Source of the DNA: Sphaerolaimus hirsutus
Lineage: Eukaryota > Nematoda > Chromadorea > Monhysterida > Sphaerolaimidae
DNA length: 64,000 nucleotides
Direction: 5' to 3'
Assembly: GCA_964036195.1 (NCBI GenBank)
Contig: OZ038450.1
Location: 18,912,701-18,976,700, forward strand
Position 1 is the stretch's first letter. The number at the start of each line of letters is the position of its first letter. The notes under the pieces were generated by a model. The model was not told where the DNA came from. It saw nothing but the letters and a program-made list of their open reading frames with translations, and did not search any database. Positions 45,664 through 55,053 of this stretch are shown here, piece by piece. Both the position numbers and the translations under genes were made by a program.

Positions 45664-46342
45664 TAGTGATGGAAGAGCACCGGGGCACCGGTACCCCGGT
45701 ACTTGGCACCGAAGGGTACTAGCACCGGTGCTGGTGCGGTGCGGTGCCCGTTTTTGAGGGTGCCCTGCCGGTAGGGTTCAAACGGGATTGACTTTTCGGG
45801 ATCGGGATTCACTTTTTGAGATTTCGGGATCGGGATTGGGGTTTCGGGATTGGTATTTTGAGATTTCAGGATCGGGATCGCGATTGGCCGGGATTGGGGT
45901 CACGGGATCGGGATTGGCATTTTTTCGGGATCGGGATTGGGGTCTAGGGATAGAGATTTTCGTCACTGTTCTGGCATTCACAATTTTATAATTTTCACTA
46001 TTTTTTCCGGGATCGGGATCCCGGACTTGGGAGATTCTCGGGATCGGGATTTGAAAGTTTTCAGGATCGGGATCGGGATTGGTATTTTTGGATTTCGGGA
46101 TCGGGATTGGGGTTTCGGGATCGGGATCGGGACTGCTATATCCCGGAATTTCACGGGATCCGGGATCGGGATCCCGTTTGAACCCTACCTGCCGGTGCCG
46201 GTGCCATTTTTTCAGAATAGCACCGGTGCCGGTGCGGCGCGGTGCCAATTTTTGGCCGGTGCCCATGGTGTCAAGATCCCTTTCTGAGGACTGGCTGTGG
46301 TGCCGGTGCGGTGCATATTTCCCGGTGTCTTTTCCAACACTA
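45664..46342. mobile_element. hAT-like TAGTGATGG element, CACCGG variant, interrupted
   Basis: TAGTGATGGAAGAGCACCGG at the left, inverse at the right (GGTGTCTTTTCCAACACTA). Interior units are 'gcaccggtgccggtgcggtgcc' rather than GCGCC. The flanks do not give a clean octamer repeat. An element of another family sits inside (45772-46187). Confidence 0.65.
45772..46187. mobile_element. hAT-like MITE, TAGGGTTCAAACGGGA family, nested
   Basis: TAGGGTTCAAACGGGATTGA and GATCCCGTTTGAACCCTA with perfect duplication CCTGCCGG (45764-45771, 46188-46195). The interior is a cgggatcgggattgggg array. Confidence 0.9.
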
Positions 46343-46649
46343 GACAAGACCAATTCATTCTAAAAAAAGCAGTGCGCTTGCGAATTCGTACACGCAAGTT
46401 GATTCACATTCTGTCTACACAAACGTTTTCCTTACCTAAATTTCGCAAATTTGAAAAAGGTGTAGATGAAATCGAACGCATTTGAATTTACCGGAATGAG
46501 TTCATTTTTATTCCCATCAACTGTAGTTGACGGGCACCTCATTCTGGTAAACTGAAATGCGTTCATAGCCAATTCAAAAGTTTTCCAAAAAAAATTGACA
46601 TTTTAAGTAGAAAACAGGTGTGTAGGTGCGTAGGGCGATCGTTCCATTG

Positions 46650-46811
46650 GGCCCACACACGCTAGTTGACATCGACACCAAATGTCAACTGGTGCAGATC
46701 CCGATTTAAAGCTTGCTGACGAGCCGACGAATGACGTTCAAACGCAAGCTTTGAATTGGGAACGGAACCAGTTGACATTTGGTGTCGACGTCAACTAGCG
46801 TGTGTGGGGCC
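46650..46811. repeat. Inverted-repeat element, CCCACACACGCTAGTTGAC
   Basis: GCCCACACACGCTAGTTGAC and ACCAAATGTCAACTGG at the left are inverted at the right, leaving a central spacer of about 65 bp. No clear flanking duplication. Confidence 0.55.
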
Positions 46812-47877
46812 ATTTTCACTCGTAGTCGCATGCCACTCACACACACCACTCATGTAAAACTTTGCGCAGCTGTTGTTCCGGCAGCATGTATGTCATTTGA
46901 AACAATGTAGCAAATTTCAATGAATATATAATAAGCGCAGACAAAATGTCGGTCGGAAAAAATTTCACCAGTCTACTCACTATATTTTGTTACTGTGGGC
47001 AGTAGTTTTGACATTTTTATTCCTTTGTATATGTAAGGTATTGTTATGCCAGACATTATTTACTATAGGTAAATACCACAAGACACAAGAGATTTGTCGG
47101 ACTAACTTTTTAGAACAAAAAGTGCATGTAAATAAATAGAATGGATTTATGGTTAAGAAGGCACACTCACAATTTTGACGTTTCATACTACGACATTGTG
47201 TTGTGAAATTTTGTATAAACATGGTCATGTTTCATAATTTTGCAAGAAAACAATGGTAGCAAAAATTCATCAAGTTGAACAGCTGCAGTTTTATCAAATT
47301 GGACAACCGCAGTTTTATCAAATTGGACATTTGTGCAGATGACACTCAGCTCAGTCTGCCACGGCTGAAGATCATTTTGAAGAAAACGATAACATGAACC
47401 GCCAAAACTCATGTAGCTGCCTATAGATTGGGGTAAATTGAAATATAGATGAAAATGGGAAAGCAAACATCCGCCATGAAATGTCAGCGGAAAAAGTATA
47501 GACAGCGGGAGATTGTTTGTACACCGTTGGCTCTAAGCAGCTACTTGGCGGGATATAATATTACAGTATGCACACAAATTCATAAATAAATGGATCGAAT
47601 TCATTTTATCATCCAGAATCGGCTACGCTGGGATGTGAAAAACGGATTTGCACGGAAAGAAAATGCAAATCCATAAGTCTTGCAAATATAAAAGATTTGA
47701 AGTATGAAAGCGGATTTTAAATAAATATTTCACTTGTAATTGTTGAGAAAATTGCCCCAGTGAATTTTATGCAAACGAATATTTATGTCAAGCAAATCAG
47801 AATCAGTTCAACGACTAGCGCTGCAACCATCACGCAAAACTACGCATCAATAAAATATTTACCTACATCTTAGATAA
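46812..47877. other. No gene recognised
   Basis: 3' flank of the MsrB gene. A short direct repeat, 'ccgcagttttatcaaattgga', lies at about 47280-47330. No coding evidence. Confidence 0.4.
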
Positions 47878-47883
47878 TTTAAT
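47878..47883 (-). promoter_or_regulatory. Possible polyadenylation signal of MsrB
   Basis: ATTAAA on the minus strand, about 24 bases after the stop codon. It is a common variant signal but rather close to the stop. Confidence 0.3.
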
Positions 47884-47906
47884 CTGTATTGCCAAATTCA
47901 CACCTT

Positions 47907-50749
47907 TCAGTCATCCTTTTTGGTCTGCTCGAAGTCCAAACTGACACTGTTGATGCAGTAGCGCTCGCCGGTGGGCGCCGGGCCGTCGTCGAACACGTGG
48001 CCCAGATGCGCGTCGCACTGCGCGTTGGACACGACAGGTTGAAGTTTTAACAACAAAAAATTAATTGTTTGGTTTTGCACATCATTTGGTTGCCTGCTTT
48101 TCTAAATGTGTGTCTTAATGTACCTAGTGTAACTTATTCTTTTGTGTTGCATTCATTTGCATCCAATTACACTTCATTTGAGATAAATTTGTTAAAGTTA
48201 AAAAGAAGAAACAGCAAATAAAAGTAAAGTGATCGAAAAAAGAACTAGTTCACAAGAAAAACAATAACCTGTTTGCATCGAACTTCTACCCGTTCCATTC
48301 CATACGTAGTGTCGACTCTCCTAACGACATTTTCGTCACCATTTTCCACTTTGGCTGCAGTGTGAAACGCTGGCCACCCGCAACCGCTGTGGAATTTTGC
48401 ATCTGACCTGGTGTATGAAAAGTTCGCGTTAATTATAGTGTATCGAGGGTGTAGACAGTTTCGGACCTCTGATCTGATGCCACTCACAGATCCTGTTAAA
48501 TGCCCTGTGAAATGTCAAATGTCATGAAAAACGTTCAAATGTTCAATGAAAAATGTCAAACTTTTTCAGTAAAAATAACATAAAATTCGACGTTTTACAG
48601 GTTCATCACTTATGATACTTGATACTGCATGACATTTGATGTGTAATGGGTAAGTTAAAAAACAACACACTCTGTGTATTGAGTTTCTTTTCAAAAATGA
48701 ATACACGCGGTTTTCAGAGTTTTTTTGTAAATAAACATGAGTAGGTATTGCTTTTATTTCTGTTTTTTTTGGACAACTCGAGTCTTTTTTCCCATAATAC
48801 ATCCAGAAGCGAATGCAAAACAGTCGTTTTCACACGAAAAAGTGGTTTGGGTGTTCAGGTGCACTCCCAGACCCTCAAAGATACCCTGCATGACATTTTA
48901 CTGAACTGTCTACAGTTTTACATGAAATCTTGCATATGACCATCCATATCGGTTGAACCAAAAAATCTGTGCTACGTGCCAGTTTGAAAACGGGTCTGTG
49001 CCTCATGGCATCTAAACCGCATAGCATCTGGACCCGGATAGCATGGATTTCCCCCCGCTTAGCATCTAGACCCGCTTGGCACCTATCCAATACCAGATGC
49101 TAAGCGGCTAGATGCCAGCACATGCTATGCGGTCTCGATGTCATGTGGGTGTACATGCTAATCGAGCTGAACTCCCCCCCCCCAAGTCGCCCTCCCCACA
49201 GCAGCGACGCTACTACCGCTAAATTGTGACGATGCTACCACACGCTAATTGTTTAGAGCCACTGTTTTCTATGTATATTTGACAATTGTTGTCAAATTGA
49301 TCATTGACAATTGTTGATTGGATTCTTAAAATTTCGACCATTTTTATTCAGCACATTTAGAATGGCATTCAACCCCGCTGGAAAATCACTTTAAAATATT
49401 ATTCTGTCATCTAAAACTATATGTGACAACAGTGTATTTACCGTATTTCCTCGATCTAACCCCCGGGGGGGGGGTAATTTTTCGGAATGGAAATATTGAG
49501 GGGGGTTAAACGAGGGGGGTATTTCGAGGGAGAGTATTTCGAGGAAATACGGTAAATACGCTGTTATCACATATAATTTTAGATGACAGAATAAAATTTT
49601 TAAGTGATTTTCCAGCGGGGTTGAATGTGCTGAATAAAAATGGTCGAAATTTTAAGAATCCGATAGACACGATTGTTCCCACACCACGCAAAAATGTGGC
49701 CCCCACACTTGTTTACAGGTTAGTTTGGTATTTTGTCAGATTGATTTTGCCAGTGTGAAATAAATGGGCAATCGATAAATATGTAGGGGGGGGGGGGGTA
49801 TGCATCAAACATTGAGTTCAGGAGCCAGGCACAAAGGGACATCCATTGTTATGTCTAAATTGGATTGTCCTTTGCCCTATGTGTTTGCCGCCTGAGGTCG
49901 CAGTGGTCACGACAGCCCCCCCCCCCCGCCCACCCGCATGGCATCCAGACACCCCCTACCCGCTTGGCATCTGGCCATACACGCCCGTTTGGCATCTACG
50001 CCACCGCCCGCTTGGCATCCGGTACTCGATAGATGCCAAGCGGGTCTAGTGCAGGGTCTAATGCCACCAGTGCATGTTGACTTTGATTTTAATTTGATAT
50101 ATTGATTCCGGTGATTGCAAATCAGTGAAAGCAGGGCGGGGGAAGGTGGAACGCATTTTATAGAAGCTTGGCGATTTGCCAAAAACGTACACAAAAAGCC
50201 TAGCTCCACAGCAGATGCAGTTGTAGGCTCCACTTTTCAAATGCTTGTCATACATTCCACTATAAGCTCGCTCTGTCCCCGCTTCCCTTGTCACGTGGTA
50301 CACTTGCGGCGGCAAAATCTGACGCCATTTTTCGTTTGACACCTTTTTCGCATCTTCACTAGCATCGCCGCTGGAAGACAGGGCGCCACGGCCGGAAAAT
50401 TTGTGCGCAGCGTCGGTACACTGGCTACTTTTGGCGCCTGTGTGAGAGGTCAAGTGAACTTAAAAAAAGAGGTTAAATAAAGATATAAGCTATTTGTATG
50501 CAAAATCATTACTGCGCACAACGTTTAAATACTATGCCAGTCTTTTTGACAGGAGTGACAGCTTGGAGGCTTTACCGGGTTTTGAATATTCAGGTGAATT
50601 GAAAGAGTGAGCGATTCAGAGACAATGAAACCTCGAAGGCATGAGTGTCAAAGGGGGCAAAAGTGTCTTTGCGTGATTACAGAGTTATACATATAGCCCC
50701 GCTGCCCAAAAAGTAGAGCAAATAGAAATTCACAAATCGCACCTGACAT
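47907..50749 (-). CDS. Peptide-methionine (R)-S-oxide reductase, four exons
   Basis: MsrB reduces methionine-R-sulfoxide in proteins using thioredoxin. Minus-strand exons are 50749-50743, 50437-50191, 48407-48269 and 48017-47907, giving 167 aa with phases 1, 2, 0. The MsrB domain runs from about residue 40. It has the motif [15 protein letters not shown], zinc-binding pairs C76/C79 and C129/C132, SGCGWPAF with a possible resolving C94, and the catalytic cysteine C152 in RYCINS. So this is the cysteine, not the selenocysteine, form. The exon 2 donor is taken as GTACGT because only that restores frame across intron 2. Exon 1 (seven coding bases, ATG TCA G) is the least certain part: it is the only ATG and donor in the right phase nearby. 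No clear mitochondrial or secretory signal is visible. Start lies head to head with Rab33. Intron 2 is full of repeats. Confidence 0.85.
48493..48620. repeat. AAATGTCAAATGTCATG repeat in MsrB intron 2
   Basis: Units such as 'aaatgtcaaatgtcatgaaaa' iterate and end near GTTTTACAGG. The same phrase set recurs at 51544-51616 (Rab33 intron 1) and 62954-63105. Confidence 0.5.
48960..49140. repeat. GCATCTGGACCCG array in MsrB intron 2
   Basis: Degenerate units resembling 'ccgcatagcatctggaccc', switching orientation near 49090. A related array of 'cccgcttggcatctgg' lies at 49930-50046 in the same intron. Confidence 0.5.
49317..49663. mobile_element. Palindromic element with a MITE at its centre
   Basis: Arms 49317-49438 and 49555-49663 are inverted repeats (GGATTCTTAAAATTTCGACC; ATTCTGTCATCTAAAA). 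The mariner-like MITE at 49439-49554 sits exactly at the axis. In MsrB intron 2. Confidence 0.7.
49439..49554. mobile_element. Mariner-like MITE, TACCGTATTTCCTCG family, in MsrB intron 2
   Basis: TACCGTATTTCCTCGATCTA and its inverse ending ATACGGTA. G/C runs inside. Confidence 0.75.
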
Positions 50750-51012
50750 ACTCCGAAAAGCGCCCCCAACACGGCATGCAGCGCCGCGAAGTGCGGGCAG
50801 CAATTTTTGACCCGGAAACGCCGCCGTTTTTTAGAACTTAGCTCTCTGACTACAATGAATAAAACCTGGCCGGCCGTCGGTTTCGTCACGAAATCTGGGC
50901 ATTCTGCCATAAAGGACATTTCGGCCAAAAAGTCTGTTTCTGAAGCCGACTCCCGTCTATTCATTTTTCTAGTTTTCTTTCGCAAGAGCTCCTACCGTTA
51001 AAAAAGAAAAAC
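50750..51012. promoter_or_regulatory. Shared promoter between MsrB (-) and Rab33 (+)
   Basis: Only 263 bp separate the two start codons, so the 5' untranslated regions and promoters must share or overlap this interval. It is less AT-rich than the intergenic average and contains several CpG sites. No TATA box is evident. An open minus-strand frame beginning at 50964 overlaps it, but it joins MsrB exon 2 out of frame. Confidence 0.5.
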
Positions 51013-54000
51013 ATGGCGACTGTGCACTCGTTGCCAGCGCAACAGAAGCACTTTTCAAATGAATTGAAATCCCCTACACAGCCGCAGCGGGCGAATAATT
51101 TGAAAAACATTGATGGAGCGACTTTGGTTACGCCGCCCACCGTTTCTGAAAATGTTGGCGGCAGACGGAGGCGGACCAGAGCCTTTAAAGTGAGTTTTTT
51201 TGCTCTTGGAACCTTGCCAAAACGTTGTAAAGTGCTTCATGTGGCGATTTTCTATTTGGAACTAAGCGTGTAATTTCTCAGTGTTCGTTTACTAATTGAT
51301 TCAGGTTCAAGTAACACTCGTACCTCCTTCGAGTAAATGAGTGCATCACCAAAACACTCAGACCTAAGCAGAGCCTAAAATATTGTGAAAATATTACAAA
51401 TTTGTATGTAAAGCATATCCAAAACAAATAAATGCGAAGTACAAACCGAATCCAAATCAATAATCCCAATCGAATTTTTGGCACATTATCAAAAAAAGTA
51501 GCAAAAAGAATGCCGATGAATTGAATCACCACTCCGAGACCCTGTAGTGTCATGTCGTGTTAAATGTCATGCAAAGTGTCAAAAGACATGTAAAATGTCC
51601 TGTAATTTCATATCCATTTGCCATTCATTCATTTTCAATGGAGAACTCTTTGCATAACTGACATGGTCCTGTCATCTCTAGGGTTCAAACGGGACCAGTT
51701 TTTCGGACCGGGACCGGGACCGGGACTGGGGGGTCGCGACCGGGACCGGGACTGGCTTTTTTCAATTGTCGGGACCGGGACCGGGACTGGGGGGTCGGGA
51801 CCGGGACTGGGGGGTCGCGACCGGGACCGGGACTGGCTTTTTTCAATTGTCGGGACCGGGACTGGGGGGTCGGGACCGGGACTGGGATTTGCCGAACCAG
51901 GTACCGGCACTGCGGTATTGTTTGAACCTTATTGGTACGTAATATCCAGCCAATGTTGTTCCACACACCTCCACTGTGTGAAGGACTACTCTCAATGTAT
52001 TAGCCTTTTCTTATAACATTATTCAAGCAGTATTCCATTGACATCTTCACTTGAAGTTGTGAATATATGATGAAATGCAATGTACGCTGGATTTTTTTGG
52101 GAGGGGGGGGGGGCGGCGCCAGTTGTAGGTGCCAACGCCATGCCAGTATTGGCGCTGGCGTTGGCTCCAACGTCTACAATATAGGTATCTTTATATACCT
52201 ATATTTCGTACTAGAATCATGTTGGGGACCTTTCTAACGCTGTCACATTATGGAAAAATACATAGTAATCATTGGCTGGGTATTTGCGCGCTTGCGCAAA
52301 ATTTTTTTAGATGTTCCTACAAAATCGCTTTAGAAAAGTGCCATTTCTGGCAAATTTTTTTGAAAAATATGTAAGACCGGGACTGGGTGGTCGGGACCGG
52401 GACCGGGACTGGCTTTTTTAATTGTCAGGACCGGGACTGGGGTGTCGGGACCGGGACCGCCCCAGTCCCGACTTTTTGCCGAACCATGTACCGGGACCGC
52501 GGTCCCGTTTGAACCCTAGTCATCTCGACAACATTGGCATTCAAATTCGAGAATTAGTTTACATGCAGGTGATTTTGTTGGGCGACACGGCTGTTGGAAA
52601 AACTTGTCTGAGTTTTCGATTTTGCAATGGCAGATTTCCCGAGCAAACAGATGCTACTATTGGCGTCGATTTTAGGGAAAGGCTTTTCCATATTGATAGA
52701 GAAGTTATCAGAGTTTGTTTGCTTTAGAGGTTTTTTTTTAATTTTGGGACGTTCACATTTTACTTCTGGCAAATTTTGGCTCGTGCGCCCTGGACCTGCA
52801 CGTCAAATAGCTCAGCCTGTGGGAACAAATTTTGAGCGATTTTGTACCGACTTTCACTCACACTTGCATTTCTTTTCATTTACCCAATTTATGGCTGGAG
52901 TTTTTCAACATAAAAATTCAAGCGTTAAATACGTTTTTAAGAGAAAAATGACAGCCGAAATTTTCAAGACTATTTCAGTAGTTTATTTGCATTTTTTTTG
53001 CGCGCAAGGCGCAATTACATACACGTATGCAGGGATTTTTTTTACAAAACAATTTAACCTGAATCATCCACTCCACATTATTTTTCATTCATTCCTCAGA
53101 TACAACTATGGGACACCGCGGGCCAGGAACGATTTAGACATTCCATGACAACTCATTACTATCGCAATGTAAATTCAGTCGTGTTCGTGTACGATGTTAC
53201 CAGAAGATCCACTTTTGAGAGCTTGTCGAGTTGGGTAGAAGAGTGTAGAAAACATGTTAATGGAGATGAGATTCCGATGATTTTGATAGGTGAGCTACAT
53301 TTCTGTTTAAATGAAGAATGGGCAATTATATCTCGCCTTTTTCTGCGTCCGTAGTAAAGATGCCAATGAAATATGGTTTTACTAATTTTTGCAACTCAGG
53401 TAACAAATCGGATGAAAGCTCTGCTGTGAGCACCAGTGAAGCCCAACAGATGGCTGATAAGTATAACATGCCGCTGTTTGAGACTTCTGCCAAAGCGGAT
53501 TCACAGGTATGTTTGTCAGAACTTTGTTAGGCTGTGCTTAGGGAATGTGCTGATATAGTTCTTTCAGCCAATTTTCACCTATGTGTGGCGATTTTCGGGT
53601 TCGTGTAATTCATTGGTTTTCTCCGTTTGCAATTACACACCCATGTCCAAAATAAATAAGATACTGCACAGTTTTCTCGCTTTGCTGTTTTCTTCTCCCT
53701 AAAAACCGATATATCAAATGATTTATTCATATTATAAATATATATAAACCTATATACAAACCCATTCTCCGCAAAAAAAATTTAGCCAACTACCGTATTA
53801 CCTCGAATTATCCCCCTTGAATAAACCCCCCTCGAATTAACCCCTGCTGCCAAAATGGGCTGGCGAAATAATAAACCCCCATGGGGGTATTTCGAGGTAA
53901 TACGGTATCTCTCTGTAGGGCCGATTTTCTATCCATCTGAACCCCCGCATGCATTCAAACGGACAACAGCTAAATCTAGATATTCCCGTTTTACAAAAAT

Positions 54001-54212
54001 ACGTAGAATACTGGTATTTCTGTGATTAAAAATTAACATTAACTCAGGCTGATTACGTGGAATCTATTCTAATGACACTGGTGCACAAACTGAGACACTC
54101 AAAAAGTACACATGTGCAATCCAAAGAGGAACGTGAAACCGTAAAATTGGCACAAAATGATAATTCTGCAACTGAAGCACAGCCGGCGGATAGTTTTTGT
54201 GGTTGTTTGTGA
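51013..54212 (+). CDS. Rab33-type small GTPase, five exons
   Basis: Rab33 is a Golgi-associated GTPase involved in intra-Golgi transport and autophagosome formation (family knowledge). Exons are 51013-51189, 52569-52712, 53100-53289, 53400-53506 and 54048-54212, all GT-AG, 260 aa. Exon 1 gives a 59-residue N-terminal extension ending [12 protein letters not shown]-domain motifs are GDTAVGKT (64-71), switch I with ATIGVDF (88-94), WDTAGQE (111-117), NKSD (172-175) and ETSAK (198-202). HYYRNV and SWVEECRKH are Rab33-like. The C-terminus is CGCL (257-260). Two cysteines are available for prenylation, but vertebrate Rab33B, as I recall it, ends in CXC with no trailing residue. Intron 1 contains a hAT-like element and intron 4 a mariner-like MITE. 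The start ATG is the first in the divergent promoter region. Confidence 0.9.
51679..52518. mobile_element. hAT-like element, TAGGGTTCAAACGGGA family, in Rab33 intron 1
   Basis: TAGGGTTCAAACGGGACC and GGTCCCGTTTGAACCCTA with perfect duplication GTCATCTC (51671-51678, 52519-52526). Ends are cgggaccgggactgggg arrays (51700-51900, 52376-52480). The middle (51930-52370) is unrelated and includes a short GGCGCC patch. It ends about 50 bp before the exon 2 acceptor. Confidence 0.92.
53791..53907. mobile_element. Mariner-like MITE, TACCGTATTACCTCG variant, in Rab33 intron 4
   Basis: TACCGTATTACCTCGAATTA and its inverse, 117 bp, TA-bounded. Confidence 0.8.
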
Positions 54213-55053
54213 AATTTTAACATTTTTGGTATTTTAGTCCTGAAGATTATTATTTCAGCGTGTTTTCTACTGGTAACCTCGCGCGCTGGAAATAACGTGG
54301 TATTTACCAATTTGTCTGTTGGAAATCATTTGATGCATTTTGAAATGAAAATGCAATCGTAATGCAAATCTGGGGCAAGTTCCGCAAGTGAAAAATATTT
54401 TATAATCAGATTATTTCCATTGTGCGTTGTGTTGTAGTATGGTTTGCACACATGGTCTTTCGTTTTTCAAGGGTTCCTCTGACGGTGGATTCATCAGGTA
54501 TTTCGTAAAAATTAGTTTTTGCAAAGTGATTTGACATCGCCGTTGGCATCATGCCAATATTTCTCTGTGTGTCGCAGTCAAGTTGTGCATGTTTTGTGAT
54601 ATATGCTTTTTGCCGGTGGGTGTCACTTTATGTCCATATCTAACATTTCGTTGCTACTGATTTTTTGTAGGGCAAAAATGTGATTAGTATTACTGTACTT
54701 TTATGCCTGGTTGTCAATGAAATTGGTTGTTTCTGGCAATATAATTCCCGGTATAATCAGTATGATATTGTTGAGTATTTACCTCACAAAGCAGCACCAT
54801 GGCTAGTGATGTAAGAGCGTCATGCGGCGTTATGATATGACATTTGGCTTTATGCCATTGGAAAACGCCATAGCTTCACGCTGACCAAAACCCGGCGCGC
54901 ATGTAAACCCAGTGCACATGTAGACCCGGTGACGCTCAGGCCATGTCACTCTACATAACTAATACTGCTATTATCCAGTTGGTGGTCTATTTTCCTTTAG
55001 GACATCCACCCTAACGTTGGCGACAGACTTCGTTTCAGCGGTTGCCAAATGCG
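54213..55053. other. Intergenic, Rab33 to MRPS17
   Basis: 3' flank of Rab33 and 5' flank of MRPS17. No AATAAA was found for Rab33. TAGTGATGTAAGAGCGTC at 54805 is a lone left terminus of the GCGCC hAT-like family. Confidence 0.4.

Noticed and set aside
45778-46353. 191-codon Pro/Asp-rich minus frame
   Set aside because: Translation of the cgggatcgggatt array; not coding.
50677-50985. 102-codon minus frame as MsrB N-terminus
   Set aside because: It would join MsrB exon 2 in the wrong phase; the seven-base ATG TCA G exon fits. It may still be 5' untranslated sequence or an upstream frame.
51618-52016. Gly/Asp/Arg- and Pro-rich frames on both strands
   Set aside because: Translation of the gggaccgggactgg array in a transposon.
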